This document shows, in pieces, positions 8,604 through 16,765 of a DNA stretch of 64,000 nucleotides. The DNA comes from Kribbella caucasensis (GTDB lineage: Bacteria; Actinomycetota; Actinomycetes; Propionibacteriales; Kribbellaceae), in NCBI RefSeq assembly GCF_004361855.1, contig NZ_SNWQ01000006.1, forward strand, positions 1 to 64,000. Direction: 5' to 3'. The notes under the pieces were generated by a model, which ran no database searches, was not told the DNA's origin, and saw only the letters and a program-made list of their open reading frames with translations. Each line of letters begins with the position of its first letter. Within the stretch, counting starts at the first letter, position 1. A program made the position numbers and the translations under genes.

Positions 8604-9416
8604 TCAGCCGGCTGCGGCCGAGGCGTGCTGGGATTGGAGCGCCTTGCGCAACTCCGGCACGACCGGGCCGACCCGGACGGCGAGCTGGGCGAGGCGGTCC
8701 TTGTGCCGCTTCCGCTGCTCCTTGCTGAGGACCGGGCGAAGGTCGGCCGTCGCGGCCAGTACGACGAGGGCCGCGTCACGCAGATCGACCCGGGTGACCA
8801 GTCGAGCCGGTCGCAGCGTGTCGGTCTCGGCCTGGACGAGCTTTCGTCGTACGAGCGGTCGGCGGAGCGTGATCCGGTGCACCGGGAAGAGACCGAGCAC
8901 ACGGTAAGACTCGACCCTGATCAGGTGGGCCCGCTCGAGTTCGTCGCGCACCTCGCGGATGATCGCACCATGCCGGCGGGCGATCCAGTGCCCCCACTTG
9001 CGCGGTGATTTGGCGCGGATGTCGGCGAACAGTTGCGCGATGACCGGGTCGGCCGGAATCGCCGCGTGCGGCAACAATGGATGCGCGCCGGCGATCGCGG
9101 TCGGCGCCGTTCGTACAGCTGGGCGAGTCGAGACAGGATGGCGCGAGCGGACCAGCGCGCGGTCACCCTCAGCGGCGAGGTAACCGTTCAGCTGAAGGTC
9201 GATCAGCGCGGCCGCGCGAAGCATCGGGCCGAGCTTTCCGGCGGTGGGCATACGACCCTTGGCCGGATCGTAGGCGAGCAGGAAAAGCCTGGCGGGCAAG
9301 GATTCCGGCGGCATTCCCTTGCTGGCGGCAACCGGCTTGCGGGCGAGCTGCCGGGCCGGCCGGCGGACCGGCAGCGAACGGACGGTGGCGAGCGTGCTCG
9401 CGGGTGAGCGGTCCAT
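8604..9416 (-). CDS. GPP34 (GOLPH3/Vps74-like) family protein
   Basis: A 270-residue protein resembling the bacterial GPP34 family: LPARLFLLAYDPAKGR near residue 40 and LGPMLRAAALIDLQLNGYL near residue 62, followed by an all-helical C-terminal region. In eukaryotes GOLPH3 binds phosphoinositides at Golgi membranes; the role in actinobacteria is not established. ATG 9416 was preferred over the adjacent GTG 9419 because GGAGGAG then lies five bases upstream. It overlaps the stop of the ribbon-helix-helix gene by one base, and both follow the SPFH gene, suggesting a membrane-organisation operon (inference). Confidence 0.72.
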   Translation of the reverse strand: MDRSPASTLATVRSLPVRRPARQLARKPVAASKGMPPESLPARLFLLAYDPAKGRMPTAGKLGPMLRAAALIDLQLNGYLAAEGDRALVRSRHPVSTRPAVRTAPTAIAGAHPLLPHAAIPADPVIAQLFADIRAKSPRKWGHWIARRHGAIIREVRDELERAHLIRVESYRVLGLFPVHRITLRRPLVRRKLVQAETDTLRPARLVTRVDLRDAALVVLAATADLRPVLSKEQRKRHKDRLAQLAVRVGPVVPELRKALQSQHASAAAG

Positions 9417-9619
9417 CACGTCTCCTCCTTGGGAGGACGGCCCGGGCGGCGCATCTGGCCGACGTTGCCGGGGAGCCGGCCGGCGTCGGCGAGCGCCCGC
9501 CGGAGCAGGAACTCGATCTGGGCGTTGGTGCTGCGCAGGTCATCGGCGGCCCAGCGGGCCAGTGCGTCATGCACCACGGGATCCAGCCGGAGCAGGATCT
9601 TCTTGCGTTCGGTGGCCAC
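9416..9619 (-). CDS. Small ribbon-helix-helix-like (Arc/HicB-type) protein
   Basis: A 67-residue basic protein starting with GTG 9619: MATERKKILLRLDPVVHDAL then RSTNAQIEFLLRRAL. The pattern of one beta strand (KKILLRL) and two helices (PVVHDALARWAAD and NAQIEFLLRRALADAG) is that of ribbon-helix-helix DNA-binding proteins. No toxin-like partner is adjacent; the neighbours are SPFH and GPP34 genes. It could regulate its own operon through the direct repeats at 10577-10592. Confidence 0.65.
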   Translation of the reverse strand: MATERKKILLRLDPVVHDALARWAADDLRSTNAQIEFLLRRALADAGRLPGNVGQMRRPGRPPKEET

Positions 9620-9628
9620 TGGCCGGCC

Positions 9629-10543
9629 TCACTGATAGAGCGTGCCGGTGTTCACGACCGGCTGGGCATCACGGTCACCGCACAGCACCACGAGCAGGTT
9701 GCTCACCATCGTCGCCTTGCGCTCCTCGTCCAGCTCGACCACCTGGTGCTCGGACAGCCGGTCCAGCGCCAGCTCGACCATGCCGACCGCGCCCTCGACG
9801 ATCCGCTGCCGGGCGGCGACCACGGCACCCGCCTGCTGGCGGCGCAGCATCGCCTGGGCGATCTCCGGCGCGTAGGCCAGGTGGGTGATCCGCGACTCGA
9901 TCACGTGCACCCCGGCCGCCTGGACCCGGGCCGCGATCTCGGCCGACAGCTTCTCGGTGATCTCGTCGGTGCTGTCACGCAGGGACAGACCGCCGTCGTC
10001 GGTGTGCACGTCGTACGGGTAGGAGTTCGCCGTATGCCGGACCGCGGTCTCGGTCTGGATCGCGACGAACTCGACGAAGTCGTCCACCTCGAACGACGCC
10101 TGCGCGGTGTCCTCGACCTGCCAGACCACGACCGCCGCGATCTCGATCGGGTTGCCGTCGGCATCGTTGACCTTGGCAACGGCCGTCTCGTGGTTCCGGA
10201 TCCGGGTGGAGATCTGCTTGCGGGTGGAGATCGGATTGACCCAGCGCAACCCGTCGGTCCGGATCGTCCCGGCGTACCGGCCGAGGATCTGCAGGACGCG
10301 GGCCTTCCCCGGCGACACCGGCGTCAGCCCACCCGCCACGAGCCCGCCGACCATGGAGATCAGGATCGAAACGATGACCAAGGCTTCCTGCGTGTTCGCG
10401 ATCCCGGCCACGAACAGGACCACCCCCAGTGTGATCAGCACGAACGCCAACGCCGCCATCGGCCAGCCGTTCAGATCCCACGCCTCGCGCTCGGTCACCT
10501 TCGGCTTCGGCATCTCCACCATCACATCAGCATCCACACTCAT
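9629..10543 (-). CDS. SPFH/Band 7 domain membrane protein
   Basis: A 304-residue stomatin-like protein. Two hydrophobic segments lie near residues 25-75 ([20 protein letters not shown] and [20 protein letters not shown]). The Band 7/SPFH domain follows ([39 protein letters not shown], then [20 protein letters not shown]). SPFH proteins form membrane-bound oligomers that organise membrane proteins and proteases. I placed the start at ATG 10543, which has GGAGGAG upstream, rather than 20 codons earlier. It leads a three-gene operon with a ribbon-helix-helix gene 9 bases downstream and a GPP34 gene. Confidence 0.88.
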   Translation of the reverse strand: MSVDADVMVEMPKPKVTEREAWDLNGWPMAALAFVLITLGVVLFVAGIANTQEALVIVSILISMVGGLVAGGLTPVSPGKARVLQILGRYAGTIRTDGLRWVNPISTRKQISTRIRNHETAVAKVNDADGNPIEIAAVVVWQVEDTAQASFEVDDFVEFVAIQTETAVRHTANSYPYDVHTDDGGLSLRDSTDEITEKLSAEIAARVQAAGVHVIESRITHLAYAPEIAQAMLRRQQAGAVVAARQRIVEGAVGMVELALDRLSEHQVVELDEERKATMVSNLLVVLCGDRDAQPVVNTGTLYQ

Positions 10544-10576
10544 GTCCACTCCTCCTCGAACCGTATGTCCCGAAGG

Positions 10577-10592
10577 TATCATACTGATATCA
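10577..10592 (-). promoter_or_regulatory. Promoter/operator of the SPFH operon
   Basis: An AT-rich patch in GC-rich DNA. TATCA occurs twice (10577-10581 and 10588-10592), 11 bases apart, about one helical turn. On the minus strand TATGAT (10579-10584) is a good -10 element. A ribbon-helix-helix protein encoded in the operon would suit such direct repeats. Confidence 0.4.
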
Positions 10593-10620
10593 CTTTTCGC
10601 CACGAGCTTCCGCCGAGATC

Positions 10621-11036
10621 GACCTTGAGCACCGACCAGCCACGTCCGGCCCCGGGCGATGACTGGCGGGTGCCCAAAGTGGAGGTCGCTGCGGACTGCG
10701 GTACGACCTTGAGCACCGACCAGCCACGTCCGGCCCCGGGCGATGACTGGTAGGTGCCCAAAGCGGAGGTCGCTGCGAACTGGGGTACGACCTTGAGCAC
10801 CGACCAGCCACGTCCGGCCCCGGGCGATGACTGGCGGGTGCCCAAAGTGGACGCCGCTGCGGACTCGGGTTCGACCTTGAGCACCGACCAGCCACGTCCG
10901 GCCCCGGGCGATGACTGGCGGGTGCCCAAAGTGGACGCCGCTGCGGACTGGGGTACGACCTTGAGCACGGGCTGGTCGCGTTCTGGGCCGGAAGATGTCG
11001 AGTGGGTGCCCAAAGCCGGATCGCGTGGGTCAGACG
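10621..11036. repeat. 84-bp tandem repeat array, about five copies
   Basis: Copies begin at 10621, 10705, 10789, 10873 and 10957, exactly 84 bases apart, each opening with GACCTTGAGCAC. The first four are nearly identical; the fifth has drifted in its middle and end. Inside each unit CTTGAGCACC and GGTGCCCAAAG are imperfect inverted copies, so every unit can fold into a hairpin. Because 84 is divisible by 3, both strands stay open for over 500 bases, but I see no sign of a real protein. Confidence 0.9.
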
Positions 11037-11143
11037 ACGTCTGGTGGGTGCTCAGGGTGGGGTCTCGCGGGTCGCGGTCGCCGGGAGTAGCGAGCGCCGT
11101 ACGACGCTCGGCAGGGCTCATGTGCTCGCGGAGGGACCGACGT

Positions 11144-11202
11144 CGGGACCTCGGACAACATCGCGGGAGCGTGAACAGTGCACCAACCTGTCCGAGGTCC
11201 CG
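11144..11202. repeat. 59-bp inverted-repeat element
   Basis: CGGGACCTCGGACA (11144-11157) and TGTCCGAGGTCCCG (11189-11202) are perfect 14-bp inverted arms around 31 bases. No T-run follows, so it is not a standard terminator. No recognisable gene lies in 11037-11510. Confidence 0.75.
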
Positions 11203-11421
11203 GCAACCTGACCGCGGTCACCACTCGCCTACTCGACCTCAGTTTCAGCCCCAACAACCCCACTCGCCGGGACCTGCTGGGTGTGCTCGGGTCCGGAGAG
11301 GGTATTTGCCCCCTCTGAGCCAAAACCCCACCCCGGTCGCCGCGGAAACTCTCCCCGGTCGCCGAACCCTTCCCTGTCGGCGAGTGGAACGCAGGTGACC
11401 GAGACGCCGGGTCAGAGGTTG

Positions 11422-11510
11422 GGGCGCGGGAGACCAGGTGGTTGAGGTCAGAGGGGTCGGGCGCGGGGACCGGGTGGTTGAGGGTGGGGCGCGGGGACCG
11501 GGTGGGTGGG
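11422..11510. repeat. Short G-rich direct repeats
   Basis: The word GGGCGCGGG followed by (A)GACC and GGTGG recurs at about 11422, 11459 and 11487. The last two copies are 28 bases apart. The patch sits directly after the pabC stop codon and is strongly G-rich on the plus strand. The rest of 11203-11421 shows nothing I can name. Confidence 0.55.
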
Positions 11511-12227
11511 TTAGAGGGGTTGGGCGAGGGTGGTGAGGGCCTGTTGCCAGGGGGTGGAACGGGAGAGCGGGAGGGGGTCGATGGGGCCGGCGTCCCAGGC
11601 GTGGACGGGGCGGATGCCGTGCAGGGCGTTGAGCAGCCAGACCTCGTCGGCGTCGGCGAGTTCGTCGGGAGTGCGGGTGCGTTCGGCGGTCTCGGTGTCG
11701 CGAGTCGCGGCGAGAGAGCGGAGCAGTTGCGCCGTGACGGACGGGAGGATCGGGCGGTCGGCGGGCGGGAAGCAGAGGACGCCGTCCTCCCACCAGGCCA
11801 GGGCGGAGTAGGCCCCTTCCAACGCGATCCCGTCGGAGTCCACCAAGAGCACCTCGTCGGCGCCGACGGACGCGGCCGCCTCGGACTTCAACGCACCGAG
11901 AGCGTCCAGGTCGGGCCCCTTCACGCGCGGATTGGTACGCGGATCCGGCCCCTTGTGGATCGAGACACGAACCCGGTCACCCGGAGTCGGCGCCGGGCGG
12001 AGCTGAAGTGCCGGGCGCAGCGTTCCGTCTGCGTCCGACCACAACTCGAACCGCGGGAACCAGCGACCGAACGACGGCAACCGCCCGACGTGTTCGTCCC
12101 AGAACCCGGCCGCGGCGGCGCACCCGGCCGACATACAGGAGCTGACATACCGCTTCCTGTGCAGGTCGACGCCGCGAACCTTGCCGTCGGCAACCAGGAA
12201 CGAATCGGCGACCAGAAGTGAGCTCAC
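11511..12227 (-). CDS. pabC: Class IV aminotransferase, probable aminodeoxychorismate lyase
   Basis: A 238-residue fold-type IV PLP enzyme. GTG 12227 overlaps the pabB stop by four bases (GTGA), so the two are translationally coupled. The region VKGPDLDALGALKSEAAASV carries the likely PLP lysine, and DSDGIALEGAYSALAWW is the conserved segment following it. PabC releases pyruvate from 4-amino-4-deoxychorismate to give p-aminobenzoate for folate. It is somewhat diverged from E. coli PabC, but operon position with pabB supports the call. Confidence 0.82.
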   Translation of the reverse strand: MSSLLVADSFLVADGKVRGVDLHRKRYVSSCMSAGCAAAAGFWDEHVGRLPSFGRWFPRFELWSDADGTLRPALQLRPAPTPGDRVRVSIHKGPDPRTNPRVKGPDLDALGALKSEAAASVGADEVLLVDSDGIALEGAYSALAWWEDGVLCFPPADRPILPSVTAQLLRSLAATRDTETAERTRTPDELADADEVWLLNALHGIRPVHAWDAGPIDPLPLSRSTPWQQALTTLAQPL

Positions 12228-13576
12228 GTGGACCTTCCCAGGGTTGCTGTTGCCTTGAGCACCATTTCGTCGTACTCCGCGGCCGGGTCGGAGTCGAGCA
12301 CGATCGCCCCACCCGCACCGATCACGGTCTCCCGCGGCGTCATCACCGCGGTCCGGATCACCACACTGAGATCGGCCCGGCCGTCGACGGTCAGGTAGCC
12401 GAGCGCACCGGAGTACACGCCGCGCGCGCTCGACTCCAGTTCGTCCAGGATCTCCATCGTCCGGATCTTCGGCGCACCCGTCATCGATCCCGGCGGGAAG
12501 CAGGCGCGGACGGCGTCGAGGGCGTCCACCCCGTACCGCAGCCGGCCGCGAACCGTGGTGACCAGCTGGTGCACGGTCTGGTAGCTCTCCACCACCATCA
12601 GCTGCGGGACCTGGACGGTACCGGGTTCGCTGACCCGGCCGAGGTCGTTGCGGATCAGGTCGACGATCATCAGGTTCTCGGCGCGCGTCTTCTCGTCCTC
12701 GGCCAGCGCCTTCGCGACCAGCTGATCCTGCGCCGGATCCGCCGACCGGGGCGCGGTCCCCTTGATCGGGCGGCACTCGGCCCAGCCGTCGGCGTCGACC
12801 GTGAGGAACCGTTCGGGTGAGGAACTGGCGATCGCGAGGTCGCCGTACCGGAGGAAGGCCGAGTACGGTGCGGGGTTGTTCGCGCGCTGCCACAGATAGA
12901 AGTCGAGCGGATCCGGGACGGGTGGGAGGCGGACCCGGTTCGTCAGGCAGACCTCGTACGACTCCCCCGCCTCCAGCGCGGCCGTACACGCGGCGATCCC
13001 GTCCAGGTACGCCGGCCGGTCCTGCTCCAGATACGCCTCGACGTCGAGCAACGCGATCGCGGGCGGATCGATCCACCCCATCCACGCCCCGGCCACCACC
13101 TCGGCCCGATCCAGCCACTCGGCCGCATCGGAGTCGGGCTCATGTACGGCGACCAGGTGGGTCTCGCCGCGATCGTGATCAATTACGACGAAGCGGTTGG
13201 CCCAGATCCACAGGGCATCCGGCGTCGCCGCCTCGTACTTCACGGACCCACCGGTCAACGCCTTCAACTCGTAGCCGAAGTACCCGACGTAGCCGCCGCA
13301 GAACACATCCCGCAGCTCCTCCGGTACTACGGCCCTCCGGGCGTCGAGGAGCCCGCGCAATTCCGCGAAGACATCGCCGTCCGCCACGTCCCGCAGGACC
13401 ACCTCCGCGTCCGCGCCGGCCGTCGTACCGAGTACTGAGACCCGTCGCGCGACCCGGTCGGTCAGACTGCCGTCCAGCCAGAAGGCGACCGGTTCGGCGG
13501 CCAACAGCTCGCGGTAGACCGTCTGCCCGTCCAGCGCGCGATCGAGCGTGCGGACAGACCAGACAAGTGCGGACAC
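12224..13576 (-). CDS. pabB: Aminodeoxychorismate synthase component I
   Basis: A 450-residue chorismate-binding enzyme starting at GTG 13576. The motif RPIKGTAPRS has the Lys typical of PabB (anthranilate synthase TrpE has PIAGT there). LIRNDLGRVSEPGTVQVPQL, SMTGAPKIRTMEILDELE and YSGALGYLTVDGRADLSVVI complete the conserved chorismate-binding core. It converts chorismate to 4-amino-4-deoxychorismate using ammonia from a PabA subunit, which is not encoded here. It is followed without a gap by pabC. Confidence 0.93.
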   Translation of the reverse strand: MSALVWSVRTLDRALDGQTVYRELLAAEPVAFWLDGSLTDRVARRVSVLGTTAGADAEVVLRDVADGDVFAELRGLLDARRAVVPEELRDVFCGGYVGYFGYELKALTGGSVKYEAATPDALWIWANRFVVIDHDRGETHLVAVHEPDSDAAEWLDRAEVVAGAWMGWIDPPAIALLDVEAYLEQDRPAYLDGIAACTAALEAGESYEVCLTNRVRLPPVPDPLDFYLWQRANNPAPYSAFLRYGDLAIASSSPERFLTVDADGWAECRPIKGTAPRSADPAQDQLVAKALAEDEKTRAENLMIVDLIRNDLGRVSEPGTVQVPQLMVVESYQTVHQLVTTVRGRLRYGVDALDAVRACFPPGSMTGAPKIRTMEILDELESSARGVYSGALGYLTVDGRADLSVVIRTAVMTPRETVIGAGGAIVLDSDPAAEYDEMVLKATATLGRST

Positions 13577-13616
13577 ACCAGAACCGTACCTATAAGTGCC
13601 GACAGCCGCTGGGCGC

Positions 13617-13705
13617 GGACCGCCAGCCCATCACAATCGGCCCATAGCGCACTGCCCTACGCTCAGGACGACCCGCCAGGTCGCGTTGTGATGGGCTGGC
13701 GGTCC
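13617..13705. repeat. 89-bp element with perfect 20-bp inverted ends
   Basis: GGACCGCCAGCCCATCACAA (13617-13636) is repeated in perfect inverted orientation at 13686-13705, enclosing 49 bases. It lies between the pabB start and the end of the methyltransferase gene, both on the minus strand. Length and symmetry resemble a miniature inverted-repeat element or an RNA hairpin. Confidence 0.85.
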
Positions 13706-13762
13706 ACCCCTCGACGCTGGTGAGCGCCACAGGTCAGCTGGCGAGTGGTGGAGGTACGCGGG

Positions 13763-14536
13763 TCAGCTGGCGAGGGCGAGTTTGGTGCGCATGGCGGTGA
13801 TACGGCGGACCGGGATGGCGACCTCCAGGCCGTCGCGGGACTCGGCGCGGTCGGCCAGCCAGTGGGCGGCGGTCTCGCGGCGGTCGAGTGACGTGCCGGG
13901 CAGGTAGATCGCGGCGATCACGCGGCGGGCATCGTCCAGGGTGTGGACCGTGTACGCGTACCGCTCGCGCTGGCTCTCCATCACGTCGAAACCGGCGGTC
14001 TGGAGTTGTTCCTTCAGGCCGGCCAGCTCACTCGTCCCGGGGAACTGCGGGGTTGAGCGCAGCCGGGTGGTGAGACCGGTCAGGGTGCGGATGTCGCCGC
14101 GGCGCAGCGGGCGGACGGCGAGGACGGTCGCGGCGAGCACCCCGCCGCGGCGTAGTACACGGGCTGCCTCGGCCAGGGCGTCGGGCAGCGGCTGGAGGAC
14201 CATCAGGCCCATCGAGCAGGTGACGACGTCGAAGGCCTCGTTCGCGAACGGCAGGTGCAGCGCGTCCGCCTGGACCCGCGGACCGGGCGCGCCGGCGAGC
14301 TGGGTGGGGTTGTTGTCCACCCCGACCACCCACCGGCCCGACAGCTCGCGGGCCACCGGACCGCTGCCGCAAGCGAGATCGAGGACGCGGCGGGCCTCGC
14401 CGGAGACGGCTCGGACCAGCCAGCGATAGGGCGTGTGGTCGCCGGCCACAGCTCGTGACAGCAGCGCTTCGGTGCAGCCCGGGGCGGCGGTATGGAACTC
14501 ACGCAGGTAGCCGGGCCAGTCATAGTTCTCAGACAT
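13763..14536 (-). CDS. Class I SAM-dependent methyltransferase
   Basis: A 257-residue protein with the Methyltransf_11 type Rossmann core: motif I VLDLACGSGPVARELSG near residues 51-67, an acidic residue after it in VVGVDNN, then ADALHLPFANEAFDVVTCSM and the post-motif helix EAARVLRRGGVL. The substrate is unknown. It lies upstream of pabB with the 89-bp inverted-repeat element between, so co-transcription is uncertain. Confidence 0.85.
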   Translation of the reverse strand: MSENYDWPGYLREFHTAAPGCTEALLSRAVAGDHTPYRWLVRAVSGEARRVLDLACGSGPVARELSGRWVVGVDNNPTQLAGAPGPRVQADALHLPFANEAFDVVTCSMGLMVLQPLPDALAEAARVLRRGGVLAATVLAVRPLRRGDIRTLTGLTTRLRSTPQFPGTSELAGLKEQLQTAGFDVMESQRERYAYTVHTLDDARRVIAAIYLPGTSLDRRETAAHWLADRAESRDGLEVAIPVRRITAMRTKLALAS

Positions 14537-14556
14537 CGCGGACAGACGTTACCGGG

Positions 14557-14596
14557 TGGCCACGGTCTGTACAGCATCGAGCGCTGACCGTGGCCA
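14557..14596. terminator. Hairpin between methyltransferase and ideR
   Basis: TGGCCACGGT (14557-14566) pairs perfectly with ACCGTGGCCA (14587-14596). On the plus strand it is followed by TTCTTAAT, but the neighbouring genes run on the minus strand, so it more likely serves as part of the ideR 3' end. Confidence 0.4.
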
Positions 14597-14607
14597 TTCT
14601 TAATGCA

Positions 14608-14652
14608 GGTCTGAACTGCCGAAAGCGACTGCGCGCAAGGCCGGTTCAGACC
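14608..14652 (-). terminator. Hairpin just after ideR
   Basis: GGTCTGAAC (14608-14616) and GTTCAGACC (14644-14652) are perfect inverted arms, 9 bases beyond the ideR stop on the minus strand. It lacks a strong T-run, as is common for actinobacterial terminators. Confidence 0.5.
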
Positions 14653-14661
14653 CGCGCCGGC

Positions 14662-15366
14662 TCAGACCAGGCTGACGAAGATGTGGCCGGCGGTCTCGTC
14701 GCTGATCACGCCGCCGGCGTCGCGGCTGCCGAGCAGCACACCCTCGCGGTCCAGCGCCGAGTCGACCTCGCGGCCCGGCAGCGCCCCGGCCCGGCGGAGC
14801 ACCGCCATCGCGGTGTCGTCGGTCTGCACCGGCTCGGCGATCCGGCGGACCAGCACCCGCACCTGGTTCCCGGTCGCGGCGTCGAGCACCTTGTCCAGCG
14901 GCTCGACACCGCTGCGGAACTCGCCGATCGGCGTCACATGGCCGTCCTTCTGCAGCTCCTCCAGGCCCGGGATCGGGTTGCCGTACGGCGACTCGGTCGG
15001 GTTGTCGAGGATCTTCAGCAGCCGCAGCTCGACCGCGTCGCTCATCACGTGCTCCCAGCGGCAGGCCTCCGCGTGCACGTCCTCCCACTCCAGACCGATC
15101 ACGTCGACCAGCAGCCGCTCGGCCAGCCGGTGCTTGCGCATCACCCGGGTCGCCTGCATCCGGCCCACCCCGGTGAGCTCGAGGTGCCGGTCGCCCTCCA
15201 CCGTGACGAGCCCGTCGCGCTCCATCCGCGCCACCGTCTGGCTGACCGTCGGACCGGACTGGTGCAACCGCTCGGCGATCCGCGCGCGCAGCGGGAGGAT
15301 GCCCTCTTCTTCCAGTTCGTAGATGGTCCGCAGGTACATCTCGGTGGTATCGATCAGCTCGCTCAC
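14662..15366 (-). CDS. ideR: Iron-dependent repressor, DtxR/IdeR family
   Basis: A 234-residue regulator closely resembling mycobacterial Ide[21 protein letters not shown], then the recognition helix region [19 protein letters not shown] and the metal/dimer region [18 protein letters not shown] with the metal-binding Cys, Glu and His. The C-terminal SH3-like domain is present. With Fe2+ it represses iron-uptake genes. I chose GTG 15366 by alignment with IdeR; ATG 15375 and GTG 15381 are in-frame alternatives. A probable target, efeU-efeO-efeB at 56.4-59.7 kb, carries an IdeR-like box. Confidence 0.92.
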   Translation of the reverse strand: MSELIDTTEMYLRTIYELEEEGILPLRARIAERLHQSGPTVSQTVARMERDGLVTVEGDRHLELTGVGRMQATRVMRKHRLAERLLVDVIGLEWEDVHAEACRWEHVMSDAVELRLLKILDNPTESPYGNPIPGLEELQKDGHVTPIGEFRSGVEPLDKVLDAATGNQVRVLVRRIAEPVQTDDTAMAVLRRAGALPGREVDSALDREGVLLGSRDAGGVISDETAGHIFVSLV

Positions 15367-15449
15367 GACAACCATTCTCACCTATGTAGGCAACCCTCAC
15401 CGAATCGCCGGGCTCAGTGACATCTTGACGAACATTTGGACCATCCCTC

Positions 15450-15468
15450 TATAGTGCTAGTTACCTAG
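15450..15468 (+). promoter_or_regulatory. Promoter and operator of the second GntR/ABC module
   Basis: A -10 element TATAGT (15450-15455) with TTGACG (15425-15430) upstream at a long 19-base spacing. Immediately downstream CTAGTTACCTAG (15457-15468) is an interrupted palindrome, a likely operator for the GntR regulator that starts at 15486. Confidence 0.55.
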
Positions 15469-15485
15469 ATGAATGGGGATTCCAG

Positions 15486-15878
15486 ATGATCGAGTTCCAC
15501 CTGGACGGCCGGTCGGGGGTGTCGCCGTACCAGCAGATCGTCCAGCAGGTCCGGAACGCGCTCCGGCTGGGTCTGCTCCGCGAGGGGGACCAGTTGCCGA
15601 CCGTGAAGGACGTGGTCGCGAGCCTCGCGATCAACCCGAACACGGTGCTGAAGGCGTACCGCGAACTGGAGCACGAGGGGCTGGTCTCGGCCCGGCCCGG
15701 CCGCGGCACGTTCGTGACCAAGACGCTGACCGACAACTCGCTGGCCGCGCACGGACCGCTCCGGCAGGACCTGCGCCGCTGGATCGGCAAGGCGCGCAAG
15801 GCCGGACTGGACGACGAGAGCATCGAGGCGTTGTTCATGACCACGTTTCGGACCGCCGCTCAGGAGGACATAGCATGA
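15486..15878 (+). CDS. GntR-family regulator, YtrA subfamily
   Basis: A 130-residue winged-helix protein: SGVSPYQQIVQQVRNALRLG, then the recognition region AINPNTVLKAYRELEHEGLV and the wing RPGRGTFV, followed by a short C-terminal tail. This layout is that of YtrA-type repressors of adjacent ABC transporters. It overlaps the downstream ATPase by four bases (ATGA) and is the first gene of a three-gene operon. It is the second such module within 8 kb. Confidence 0.9.
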   Translation: MIEFHLDGRSGVSPYQQIVQQVRNALRLGLLREGDQLPTVKDVVASLAINPNTVLKAYRELEHEGLVSARPGRGTFVTKTLTDNSLAAHGPLRQDLRRWIGKARKAGLDDESIEALFMTTFRTAAQEDIA

Positions 15879-16765
15879 CCGCCGCCGTACTGCGGGCCGC
15901 CGGGCTCGGGAAGAAATACGGCCGCCGCTGGGCGCTGACCGACTGCAATCTCGAAGTTCCGGCCGGACATGTGGTCGGCCTGGTCGGCCCGAACGGCGCC
16001 GGCAAGAGCACGCTGCTGAACCTGTCCGTCGGGATGCTCACCCCGACCGCCGGTTCGGTCGAGGTGCTCGGCGCGCCGGCCGGAAAGCAGCTGGCCAAGG
16101 TCGGATACGTCGCGCAGGACACCCCGACGTACAGCCGGCTGAGCGTCGCCGAGCACCTGAAGATCGGCGCCCATCTCAACCCCGGCTGGGACCATTCGGT
16201 CGCCGAGCGACGGATCCAGAGCATCGGCCTGGACCCGAAGCAGCGGGCCGGCCGGTTGTCCGGCGGCCAGCGGGCCCAGCTCGCGCTCACCCTCGGCCTG
16301 GCCAAGCGACCCGACCTGCTGCTCCTGGACGAGCCGGTCGCCGCACTCGACCCACTGGCGCGGCGGGAGTTCCTGCAGGACCTGATGGAAGCTGTCGCGG
16401 AGCAGGAGCTGAGTGTCGTCCTCTCCTCGCACCTGGTCTCCGACGTGGAGCGGGCCTGCGACTTCCTGATCGTGCTGGTCGACTCGCGGGTCCAGGTGAG
16501 CGGTGAGATCGACACCCTGCTCGCCACCCACTACCGGCTGACCGGTCCGCGGAAGGACCAGAAGTCGATGCCGAAGGACCAGCACGTGATCGCGGCCAGC
16601 CATACCGATGTGCAGTCCACCTACCTGATCCGTACCGAGATGCCGATCCTCGACCCGGCCTGGTCCGTCAGCCGGCTCACCCTCGAGGACCTGGTGCTCG
16701 CCTACATGGGCCGGGCCGCGCAGCCTGAGCAGACCGGCCGCCCGTTGCTGGAGGTGCAGCGATGA
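15875..16765 (+). CDS. ABC transporter ATPase
   Basis: A 296-residue ATPase with Walker A GPNGAGKSTLLN, signature LSGGQRAQLAL and Walker B LLLLDEPVAALDP, all canonical. AGGAGG lies eight bases before ATG 15875, which overlaps the GntR stop. It pairs with the permease at 16762, again with a four-base overlap. The C-terminal 80 residues form an extra domain seen in this exporter group. Confidence 0.92.
   Translation: MTAAVLRAAGLGKKYGRRWALTDCNLEVPAGHVVGLVGPNGAGKSTLLNLSVGMLTPTAGSVEVLGAPAGKQLAKVGYVAQDTPTYSRLSVAEHLKIGAHLNPGWDHSVAERRIQSIGLDPKQRAGRLSGGQRAQLALTLGLAKRPDLLLLDEPVAALDPLARREFLQDLMEAVAEQELSVVLSSHLVSDVERACDFLIVLVDSRVQVSGEIDTLLATHYRLTGPRKDQKSMPKDQHVIAASHTDVQSTYLIRTEMPILDPAWSVSRLTLEDLVLAYMGRAAQPEQTGRPLLEVQR

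Noticed and set aside
9077..10753. 558-codon open frame on the plus strand
   Set aside because: It lies antisense to the SPFH, ribbon-helix-helix and GPP34 genes, which have family motifs and ribosome sites. Its translation is a low-complexity, Arg/His-rich sequence typical of a shadow frame in GC-rich DNA.
10621..11036. CRISPR array
   Set aside because: Copies follow each other directly with no variable spacers, and no cas genes are nearby.
10579..11121. Possible 180-residue repeat protein within the 84-bp array
   Set aside because: The frame stays open only because the unit is divisible by 3; there is no ribosome site, and both strands are equally open.
15367..15400. IdeR box in front of ideR
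   Set aside because: The sequence around the start has only scattered matches to the consensus, too few to call.
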